From Bacteroidales bacterium (lineage in GTDB: Bacteria; Bacteroidota; Bacteroidia; Bacteroidales; UBA1402), in NCBI GenBank assembly GCA_017468435.1, contig JAFUIP010000001.1, positions 1 through 48,255 on the forward strand: a DNA stretch of 48,255 nt, read 5' to 3'. Shown here in pieces: positions 6,708 to 13,318 of the stretch. The notes beneath the pieces are model-generated. The model had not been told where the DNA came from. It was given only the letters and a program-made list of their open reading frames with translations, and ran no database searches. Position 1 is the stretch's first letter. Each line of letters opens with the position of its first letter. The position numbers and the translations under genes are program-made.

Positions 6708-7500
6708 TCAGGAGAGGAATGTTGTCACCGAGACAATACTGAGGCAGCTTTCCATCCCACTTCTGCACCATTTCGTAGTTGATAAGATTCGGATTCTTAG
6801 CAAGCGCGTCGGCGCGAACCTTGATAGCTTTGGCTTCGGCTTCGGCAGCAATCACTTGCTGATTGGCTTCTTCTTGAATACGAATGGTATTATTTTTAGC
6901 TTTAAGAGCTTCTTGTTCAGCTACCTGCTTGGCTACGATAGCTTGTTCGAAAGCATCGTCGTAATCGATGTTGACGATTTGGAAAGAAATGTTGCGGAAA
7001 TACTTGTTGGAAAGTTGCTCGTTCAAGCGAATTTCTACCTGAGTGCGCACATTGTCGCGATTTTCAACAATTTCGGAAGCATTGAAGGTACCGATAACAT
7101 CTTTTACCACACCATATATAATGGGGAGAATAATTTTTTCCTGGAAAGAAGGACCCACTTCGGTATAGAGAGTCGGCACATTTTCGGGAATAATATCGAA
7201 GTTGAGAACATACTGAATATCAGCAGACTGAATATCTTTGGTATAAGCACCGGTCTTTTCTTCTATTTTATAGGTTTGAATAGAAACTCGGTCGATACGT
7301 TGGATGTAAGGAATCTTGAAGTGCAAGCCGGAGCCGATGGCTTCTGTTTTGATTTCGCCGAAAGTAGAAAGGATACCACGTTCGGTAGAAGAAATGGTGT
7401 AGAAACAAGCGTAGCCTGTAACGGCCAAGAAAATAATCACGACAGCCCAGATAATAGTTCGTTTAACCTGCTGAGCCTGAGTCAATACTGTTTTCATCAT
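6697..7500 (-). CDS. SPFH/Band 7 (prohibitin-like) membrane protein
   Basis: 267 residues. One N-terminal membrane segment (about 14-32) precedes a Band 7 domain beginning FYTISSTERGILSTFGEI, with GLHFKIPYIQRIDRVSIQTY. A coiled-coil region with EQEALKAKNN and many Ala/Glu follows (about 190-235), then a short tail. The arrangement matches bacterial prohibitin homologues of the HflK/HflC/PHB superfamily, which form membrane rings and scaffold proteases or lipids. It lies 37 nt downstream of the PagL-like gene on the same strand and may be co-transcribed. The 3' end merges into a 106-bp palindrome. The specific partner is unknown. Confidence 0.85.
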   Translation of the reverse strand: MMKTVLTQAQQVKRTIIWAVVIIFLAVTGYACFYTISSTERGILSTFGEIKTEAIGSGLHFKIPYIQRIDRVSIQTYKIEEKTGAYTKDIQSADIQYVLNFDIIPENVPTLYTEVGPSFQEKIILPIIYGVVKDVIGTFNASEIVENRDNVRTQVEIRLNEQLSNKYFRNISFQIVNIDYDDAFEQAIVAKQVAEQEALKAKNNTIRIQEEANQQVIAAEAEAKAIKVRADALAKNPNLINYEMVQKWDGKLPQYCLGDNIPLLNLQ

Positions 7501-7537
7501 TATAGTTTTTTATGGTTAAATGACAAGGTTCATGCAA

Positions 7538-8830
7538 TTATTGTGCCAACCACCAATTTTTGTGATGATGGTAGATTTTTGCGCCATTTTGGCAGTTTTC
7601 TTTCTTGAGGAAAGGAATCTGATAGTTCAGGCCAAACTCAACAAATTCGCAGATATGAAGATGTTGCTTGGCAGATACTTGCAGATGCAAATTGTCCCAA
7701 ACACGGTATTTGACACCCATTCTCCAATAATGGAAGGCTTCTTCGGAACCGGCACCCATGGTCTTGAAAAACAAAGGATTCTTGTAGTCGAAACCATATT
7801 CATAATGCCTATCTAAATACAAATTGCGTGAGGGATTGAAAAGATAAACACCCCAATCGACGATGGCTGTCAGTTCGCCGAATTTAAACTCGTTGTTCAA
7901 GGCAATTCCGCCACGGATCTTGTCTTTGGTGGTGTATGTGTGATGCTTGCAATACAAACTGCGGTCGGTTTCGTTGGTAACGGCCCCATTGTAGAATACG
8001 TCGAATCCGGCACCCACACCGTACCAATTTGTCAAATAATACACAGCGCCGGCGTGCAAAGACGATATCAAGAAATTGTGTTCGTCGGCAATGGCTGCCG
8101 CGTGCGTACCGGCCGAAGCGGTGAAGTTCAGACACCAACCATAAGGACGATCGGGAAATTGAATAGGTTCTACTTTTTCGGTAGGATTGATGGTAGCCAA
8201 AATACCCACACCTCCGTACAGAAGATTGGCACCGACATTGGGCATGGCAGTACGTCCGTTGCACATGTGCATATAACCGGCCTCTGCATTGAGAGCCAAA
8301 TTGCGCGAAAGAGGAATATTCAAATCAAGACCCGCATTCAAGTAGGCATTCAGATAACTTCCAAAAGTCGTATTGGTGGTGGCATTGTGATAATGATCGG
8401 GATCGGTATCTTCTTGCGTGTACCAATGTTCGCTCACCATGCCCAAACCGGCTGCCAGCTTCACATCCAACTCTACAAATTTCTGACGGATAGTAGGAAC
8501 CAGAATGTAAGGATACACAGAATATGCGTGACCCATTCTTTCGTCATGTCCGAAATCGATGGTGGTAACGCCCAAGCCGACGGTCGGATTGTTCAAATAC
8601 TGCTGCCAAGGACGTTGCTGCGACGAAGGAAACTCAATGGCGAAATTCATGCCCGTGGGCGTTGCCGGATTCAGGTTGTCGATATTGGAACTTCTGTCCA
8701 CATAATTAGCAACAAAGGGTTGTACCTTTAATGAAAATCTGTCGTTTCCAGTCTGATAATAAAAGGAAGATTGTGCAAAAGCGAATCGAGAAAACAGGAT
8801 TGTCAGCAAGAGTAAGGTTATTTTTTTCAT
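7538..8830 (-). CDS. PagL-like outer-membrane protein (acyloxyacyl hydrolase family), altered active site
   Basis: 430 residues with a signal peptide ending near FAFAQ and a beta-barrel-like pattern of alternating aromatic and glycine residues. The stretch MHMCNGRTAMPNVGAN resembles the lipid A 3-O-deacylase PagL motif H-x-S-N-G, with the later P-N-x-G. Here His188 is kept, but the catalytic Ser position is Cys190 and the residue twelve positions later, Glu in PagL, is Asn202. The protein is also about twice the length of PagL, and the second half reads as another set of barrel strands. It may be an inactive relative, a thiol variant, or only a structural barrel. It is the first gene of a probable pair with the SPFH gene. 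Confidence 0.6.
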   Translation of the reverse strand: MKKITLLLLTILFSRFAFAQSSFYYQTGNDRFSLKVQPFVANYVDRSSNIDNLNPATPTGMNFAIEFPSSQQRPWQQYLNNPTVGLGVTTIDFGHDERMGHAYSVYPYILVPTIRQKFVELDVKLAAGLGMVSEHWYTQEDTDPDHYHNATTNTTFGSYLNAYLNAGLDLNIPLSRNLALNAEAGYMHMCNGRTAMPNVGANLLYGGVGILATINPTEKVEPIQFPDRPYGWCLNFTASAGTHAAAIADEHNFLISSLHAGAVYYLTNWYGVGAGFDVFYNGAVTNETDRSLYCKHHTYTTKDKIRGGIALNNEFKFGELTAIVDWGVYLFNPSRNLYLDRHYEYGFDYKNPLFFKTMGAGSEEAFHYWRMGVKYRVWDNLHLQVSAKQHLHICEFVEFGLNYQIPFLKKENCQNGAKIYHHHKNWWLAQ

Positions 8831-8870
8831 TTTCTATTGTCCTTATTTAAAGCTTTTGTTCAGATGACTG

Positions 8871-8920
8871 CAAAATAAAAAACGGACGAGAAAAACTCTT
8901 GTCGTATTCCTCATCCGTTT
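8871..8920 (-). terminator. Intrinsic terminator after tRNA-Leu
   Basis: The minus strand has AAACGGATGAG (8920-8910), a loop, CTCGTCCGTTT (8890-8880), then TTTTATTTT. It lies only 4 nt from the tRNA 3' end. Confidence 0.8.
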
Positions 8921-8923
8921 TGT

Positions 8924-9010
8924 TGGTACCCAGAGCCGGGATCGAACCGGCATGGAAGTGAATCCACTGGTGTTTGAGACCAGCGCGTCTACCAATTCCG
9001 CCATCTGGGC
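8924..9010 (-). tRNA. tRNA-Leu (anticodon CAA)
   Basis: An 87-nt class II tRNA with CCA encoded. Acceptor strands are GCCCAGA and TCTGGGT. The anticodon stem CTGGT/ACCAG encloses the loop CTCAAAC, giving CAA. A long variable arm GGA-TTCACT-TCC and the T arm GCCGG-TTCGATC-CCGGC complete it. It reads UUG codons. It has its own promoter and terminator. Confidence 0.96.
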
Positions 9011-9038
9011 ATTTGCAAATATTTTTCGTTTGCGGCTG

Positions 9039-9069
9039 CAAAGGTACTACATTTTTTCATTCCGCCAAA
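9039..9069 (-). promoter_or_regulatory. Promoter of tRNA-Leu (TTTG-N19-TACCTTTG)
   Basis: TTTG at 9069-9066 and TACCTTTG at 9046-9039 on the minus strand, separated by exactly 19 nt, match the Bacteroidetes primary-sigma consensus. It ends 28 nt before the mature tRNA 5' end. This is the best promoter match in the window. Confidence 0.8.
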
Positions 9070-9089
9070 CTTTTCCGAAAAATATTTTT

Positions 9090-9130
9090 AAAAAATAAGA
9101 AAGAAGGCAATTGGCCAAACGCCAATTGCC
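9090..9130 (-). terminator. Intrinsic terminator of the first beta-barrel gene
   Basis: The minus strand has GGCAATTGGC (9130-9121), GTTTG, GCCAATTGCC (9115-9106), then a T-rich tail TTCTTTCTTATTTTTT. Confidence 0.8.
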
Positions 9131-9141
9131 TAATATACAAT

Positions 9142-9765
9142 TTAGAAAGTTACACCAAGACCTGCTTTCAAACCGGCATTGTGAACCTTGAGTCCGTCAA
9201 CTTTGCTGAGGTTGAGCAAACCATAATCGTAACCACACTTCAGGTAAAGTTGTCCGTAAGTAAGACCCAAACCACCGCCGAAAAGGATATCGAAACGATT
9301 CAAAGAAGCATCTTCTCCGTAATAATTGCTGGTAGTCGTATTATCACCGATGGTAAAACTGGACTTGTTTACCAAACCGAGTTCAAATACCGGACCTGCG
9401 TAAGCAAACAGACCCACCACGCCAAGATCGAGCAAATAAGAAGCGCGAACAGGTATTTCCAAAGACATAGCAGTGTTCTTGGTCGTAATTTCGCCCAAGA
9501 AAGAATCTTCAGAGTCAGATTCGGTATTCAAAGTAAATTGCAAACCGCCGTTGATAGCTACGTTGGGCATCAACTCGTAACTTGCGATACCGCCTAAATA
9601 GAAACCACCCATGTCGGAGCTTTCCGTTGTCACGGTATTACCGCTTTCAATCTTGCTGATAGCCGTCTTGTCTGCATAGCCAACACTTGCACTGAATTTC
9701 AACTGTGCGTTCACTGAGAAAGTCACCAATGATAAAGCGACCAAAGAAATCAAAATCTTTTTCAT
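9142..9765 (-). CDS. Outer-membrane beta-barrel protein (porin/OMP_b-brl-like)
   Basis: 207 residues from the ATG at 9765, chosen because it begins directly with the signal peptide MKKILISLVALSLVTFSVNA. A further in-frame ATG at 9792 would add nine residues before it. The mature part has alternating strand patterns and ends in GLKAGLGVTF, with the terminal Phe typical of outer-membrane barrels. It is a clear paralogue of the next gene (9907-10542): both share YAGPVFELG/YAGPVFEIG, FGGGLGLTYG/MGGGVGLTYK and the terminal motif. Ligand or function unknown. It has its own -7 box (9826-9819) and terminator. Confidence 0.82.
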   Translation of the reverse strand: MKKILISLVALSLVTFSVNAQLKFSASVGYADKTAISKIESGNTVTTESSDMGGFYLGGIASYELMPNVAINGGLQFTLNTESDSEDSFLGEITTKNTAMSLEIPVRASYLLDLGVVGLFAYAGPVFELGLVNKSSFTIGDNTTTSNYYGEDASLNRFDILFGGGLGLTYGQLYLKCGYDYGLLNLSKVDGLKVHNAGLKAGLGVTF

Positions 9766-9818
9766 GTTATACGTTTTAAAATTAATAAACAAACAGGCTT
9801 CTACTGCCTATCTGAGCG

Positions 9819-9826
9819 CAAATGTA
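9819..9826 (-). promoter_or_regulatory. -7 box TACATTTG for the first beta-barrel gene
   Basis: Minus-strand match to TAnnTTTG, 53 nt before the ATG at 9765. It lies upstream of both candidate start codons and so does not choose between them. Confidence 0.5.
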
Positions 9827-9861
9827 GCTAAAATAATGTGTATTATTATACATAAACGAAT

Positions 9862-9891
9862 AAAAAAAATCCGGACGATTTCTCGCCCGGA
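9862..9891 (-). terminator. Intrinsic terminator of the second beta-barrel gene
   Basis: The minus strand has TCCGGGCGA, a GAAA tetraloop, TCGTCCGGA (one G-U pair), then eight T. It ends 36 nt before the -7 box of the downstream paralogue. Confidence 0.88.
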
Positions 9892-9906
9892 CCAAGTTGT
9901 TAATTA

Positions 9907-10542
9907 TCAGAAGGTATAACCAAGACCCACCTTCAAACCTCTTGTATGGAAGGAGACATCTTCGTGGTTAGATCTGTCCAACAGACCGAAATCGTAACCA
10001 CCCTTCAAGAGGAAGTTTTTGTAGGTAAGGCCCACGCCGCCACCCATACGCATATCGTAGCGTTTCATGGGTGAATCGTCGCCATAATAGCTCACAATTT
10101 TAGGATCGTCGCTATCGGCCGGAGTCACTTGGTTGTTGATCAAACCGATTTCGAAAACCGGACCGGCATACACGAACATGCCCACATCGCCCACCTTATA
10201 ATAGTACGAAGCACGGAGCGGCATTTCCAGCGAGAGGATATTGCGAGCTTGCTTTACCTGTTCTGTTCTGGTAGGCGTTGCATTCACCTCGTCCAGAGAG
10301 AAAAGATACTTCACCTGCATCACGGAGTTGATAGCCACACCCGGCACCAATTCGTAAGATGTGGTAAAACCAAGATAGGCGCCCGACATGTTTTCAGACT
10401 GGGTTTTGTCTTTGCCATCGACCGTCCATTTGCTTACAAGAACATCGTCGGCCATACCGGCGTTAACACTGAAAGACAACTGAGCACTCATGCTCAACAC
10501 TACGGCCATAGCAAAGGCGGTAGCCAAAATCATTTTTTTCAT
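9907..10542 (-). CDS. Outer-membrane beta-barrel protein, paralogue of 9142-9765
   Basis: 211 residues with a signal peptide ending near VLSMSAQ and a C-terminal GLKVGLGYTF typical of outer-membrane barrels. It shares strand order and several motifs (YELVPGVAINSVMQ, EMPLRASYYY, YAGPVFEIG) with its downstream neighbour, so the two arose by tandem duplication. Each copy has a separate promoter and terminator, so they are independent transcription units that could be expressed differently. Function unknown. Confidence 0.82.
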   Translation of the reverse strand: MKKMILATAFAMAVVLSMSAQLSFSVNAGMADDVLVSKWTVDGKDKTQSENMSGAYLGFTTSYELVPGVAINSVMQVKYLFSLDEVNATPTRTEQVKQARNILSLEMPLRASYYYKVGDVGMFVYAGPVFEIGLINNQVTPADSDDPKIVSYYGDDSPMKRYDMRMGGGVGLTYKNFLLKGGYDFGLLDRSNHEDVSFHTRGLKVGLGYTF

Positions 10543-10594
10543 GGTAATAATAATTTAAAGGACCGAAAGAACACTATTGTTCTCCCAAACGCCG

Positions 10595-10602
10595 CAAATG
10601 TA
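10595..10602 (-). promoter_or_regulatory. -7 box TACATTTG for the second beta-barrel gene
   Basis: Minus-strand TAnnTTTG match, 53 nt before the ATG at 10542, the same distance as in the paralogue. Confidence 0.5.
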
Positions 10603-10749
10603 TGGGGAAATTGTATGCAAGAATCTAAAAATGAGACAATAAATGTTAAGCGCGAAGTTTTTTACGATTATTTCAAACAGCGAAAATTTTTTTCACAAAT
10701 CGATTGAAAAAATCTCAGAAGCAAGATTACATCGTAGGTAAAAAAGCAC

Positions 10750-10757
10750 TACCTTTG
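10750..10757 (+). promoter_or_regulatory. -7 box TACCTTTG for the MATE gene
   Basis: Exact TAnnTTTG match, 33 nt before the ATG at 10791. It lies inside a possible N-terminal extension from 10704, which argues against that longer start. Confidence 0.55.
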
Positions 10758-10790
10758 CGGGCCTTTTATGAGAGATTAAAAATTAACCTT

Positions 10791-12206
10791 ATGAGTACAC
10801 AGATTGATAGAACTAAAGAATTAGAAACCAGAGATATAAAGTCACTTTTATGGACTTACGCCCTACCCGCTGTCATCAGTCAGATTATTGCCTCCGTGTA
10901 CAATATTGTCGATAGAATTTTCATCGGACAAGGAGTAGGCGCCTTAGCCATTGCCGGATTGGCCATCACTTTTCCCATCATGAACATCATTCATGCCTTC
11001 GGTTCGTTAGTAGGCGCAGGTTCTTCGGCCCGACTTTCCATCGTGCTGGGACGCAAAGACATCAACTGGGCCGAGAAAATCGTGGGTAACAGTATGATTC
11101 TGACCTTGATTCTCGGTTGCTTGTTCACCACTTGCGGTTACTTGTTTATGGACGACATCCTACAAGCTTTCGGCGCCACGGCGGAAACCATCAGCTACGC
11201 GCGCGAATATATGTATATTGTACTTCCGGGGATGTTCATGACCACCGTCACCTTCAACCTCACGGGGCTTATCCGCGCATCGGGTTATCCCATCAAGGCC
11301 ATGTGGATACTGGCCGGCGGCGCCATTCTGAACATCATTCTCGACCCTATTTTTATTTTCGTGCTCGATTGGGGCATTGCCGGTGCTGCTTGGGCCACCA
11401 CCATTTCCATGAGTGTGGGAGGCATCGTTTCATTGGCACATTTCATCGACAGAAAATCATTCATCCGATTCCGTCAACATGCTTGGGTGCCAAAGCTTTA
11501 CATCTTCAGAAACATTATGCTTATCGGCATCAGTCCCTTCTCGATGAACTTGGCTTCGGCCGGTGTGGTTGCCTTGCTCAACGCGCAACTCATCCGTTAC
11601 GGAGGCGACTTGGCCGTGGGCGCTTACGGCATTGTCAACAGCTATGTCAACTTCTTGTTCCTGTTCATTTTGGGTATTTGTCAGGGTATGCAACCCATTG
11701 CGGGATATAATTATGGTGCGGGCAAAAACCAGCGTCTCAAAGAGATTTTCGATCTCACCATGCGCATCACCATTTTCATCGGATTCGTAGGCGCTGTCAT
11801 TGCGATGCTCATTCCGGGCACCATGGCCCGACTCTTCTCTTCGGACGAAGCCTTGGTAAGCCTTGCCACGCCCGCTATACGCCTGCTCATGGTGATGTTC
11901 CCCTTCATCGCCTTCACAGTGACCAACTCGAACTTTTTCCAATCCATCGACAAACCTTGGATTGCCATCGTGGTGAGCCTTTCGCGCCAGCTCATTTTCT
12001 TGCTGCCCATGATTTACATCGTTCCGCCCATTTTCGAAGGATTCGGATGGAAAGGACTCACCGGCATTTGGACTTCGGGCACCATCTGCGACGTGTTGGG
12101 CGCCGTGCTTGCTATGATTTTCCTTTACACACAACGCAAGGTTTTCAGCCCCGACTATAAAAGTCCCGTCAAAAGACCCATGCAGGAAGCCGGTCCCAAA
12201 GCCTGA
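10791..12206 (+). CDS. MATE-family multidrug/sodium antiporter
   Basis: 471 residues, typical for MATE. The start MSTQIDRTKELETRDIKS at 10791 is chosen because the -7 box lies between it and the upstream in-frame ATG. About twelve hydrophobic segments follow, with the conserved early stretch YALPAVISQIIASVYNIVDR and PIAGYNYGAGKNQRLKEIF after the sixth segment, as in bacterial NorM/DinF relatives that export cationic drugs using a sodium or proton gradient. The chromate-transporter pair follows 21 nt downstream and probably shares the transcript. Substrate not predictable. Confidence 0.9.
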   Translation: MSTQIDRTKELETRDIKSLLWTYALPAVISQIIASVYNIVDRIFIGQGVGALAIAGLAITFPIMNIIHAFGSLVGAGSSARLSIVLGRKDINWAEKIVGNSMILTLILGCLFTTCGYLFMDDILQAFGATAETISYAREYMYIVLPGMFMTTVTFNLTGLIRASGYPIKAMWILAGGAILNIILDPIFIFVLDWGIAGAAWATTISMSVGGIVSLAHFIDRKSFIRFRQHAWVPKLYIFRNIMLIGISPFSMNLASAGVVALLNAQLIRYGGDLAVGAYGIVNSYVNFLFLFILGICQGMQPIAGYNYGAGKNQRLKEIFDLTMRITIFIGFVGAVIAMLIPGTMARLFSSDEALVSLATPAIRLLMVMFPFIAFTVTNSNFFQSIDKPWIAIVVSLSRQLIFLLPMIYIVPPIFEGFGWKGLTGIWTSGTICDVLGAVLAMIFLYTQRKVFSPDYKSPVKRPMQEAGPKA

Positions 12207-12227
12207 GAAAGCTTGTAAACAACAGGA

Positions 12228-12761
12228 GTGATGAGAGAACTTTGGAACTTGTTCAGCTGCTTTTTCAAGATCGGCGCTTTCACTTTCGGAAGCGGCTATG
12301 CCATGATTTCCCTGATTGAAAGAGAAGTGGTTGATAAGCATTGCTGGTTCGAAAGAGAAGATTTCCTGAATCACTTCACTTTGGCGCAATCGGCACCGGG
12401 ACCTTTCTCGCTCAACGCGGCCGCCTTTGTCGGATTCCGGGTGAAAGGATACTGGGGAGCATTAGTGTCGGTGCTTGGATTGGTCATTCCTTCGTTTGTC
12501 ATCATCCTGCTCATTGCCATGTATCTCACCGATATTCGCGACAACGAAACGGTGAACGCAGCCTTCAAAGCCTTGCGACCTTGCGTGGTGGCGCTTATAG
12601 CGGTGCCTTGCATTCGAATGTTCATCAAGATGAAATGGCCGCAGATGATAGTGGCTGTGGCCGCCCTTGGCATTTTGCTCGTGTCGGGGATTTCACCTAT
12701 TTATATGTTATTGCTCGGCGCTCTGCTCGGCGTGGCGCTCACTTATTTCCGAAAATCATGA
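12228..12761 (+). CDS. chrA: Chromate transporter family protein, first half-size subunit
   Basis: 177 residues, one CHR domain. The N-terminal FFKIGAFTFGSGYAMISLIE and the later LAQSAPGPFSLNAAAFVGFR (G-x-x-G and P-G-P) are the family signatures. Short CHR proteins occur as adjacent pairs that together equal one full ChrA; they export chromate or related oxyanions. AGGAG lies 4-5 nt before the ATG. The stop overlaps the next start (ATGA). Whether chromate is the true substrate is unknown. Confidence 0.85.
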   Translation: MMRELWNLFSCFFKIGAFTFGSGYAMISLIEREVVDKHCWFEREDFLNHFTLAQSAPGPFSLNAAAFVGFRVKGYWGALVSVLGLVIPSFVIILLIAMYLTDIRDNETVNAAFKALRPCVVALIAVPCIRMFIKMKWPQMIVAVAALGILLVSGISPIYMLLLGALLGVALTYFRKS

Positions 12762-13279
12762 TTTACTGGCAGTTGTTTTTATCGTACCTAAAAATCGGCT
12801 TCTTCGGATTTGGCGGCGGATACCCGATGATTACGCTCATTCACAACGAGATAGTGATGCAGCGAGAATGGATTTCGCAAGCCCAACTGAGCGACATCAT
12901 CGCCATTTCCCAGATGACGCCCGGCCCCATCGCCATCAATTGTGCCACCTATGTAGGTTTCACCGTCACCGGAAATATCTGGGGATCGCTGCTGGCCACC
13001 ACGGCCTGCGTGCTGCCTCCGCTCAGCTTGATGTTGATTCTCACCATTTTTTATCGCAAACTACAGAACAACAAATACATACAAGCTGCCATTTCTTGGA
13101 TGCGACCCATGTTGGTGGGCATGATTGCCGTAGCCGCCATCATGTTTCTCAACCAGGAGACCTTCTTCGATTGGAGCAGTTACGCCATTTGTATAGGCAG
13201 TTTCATTGCCGTTTGGAAAAAGGTGAATCCTATTTGGGTTTTGCTCATTTCTGCCCTCCTTGGCATTTTGATATATTGA
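12758..13279 (+). CDS. chrA: Chromate transporter family protein, second half-size subunit
   Basis: 173 residues. MIYWQLFLSYLKIGFFGFGG and ISQMTPGPIAINCATYVGF repeat the signatures of the preceding gene. The 4-nt ATGA overlap indicates translational coupling and a 1:1 heterodimer. The start at 12758 was chosen from this overlap and from the alignment with the first subunit. Confidence 0.85.
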   Translation: MIYWQLFLSYLKIGFFGFGGGYPMITLIHNEIVMQREWISQAQLSDIIAISQMTPGPIAINCATYVGFTVTGNIWGSLLATTACVLPPLSLMLILTIFYRKLQNNKYIQAAISWMRPMLVGMIAVAAIMFLNQETFFDWSSYAICIGSFIAVWKKVNPIWVLLISALLGILIY

Positions 13280-13318
13280 GGCAATTGTCTAAATTCGCAG
13301 CATTCAAATAATATTTGT

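Noticed and set aside
8924..9010. tRNA-Leu as an attachment site of an integrated element
   Set aside because: No integrase, no duplicated tRNA 3' end and no phage or conjugation genes nearby.
10704..10790. N-terminal extension of the MATE protein
   Set aside because: A consensus -7 box lies inside it and the family normally starts near 10791.
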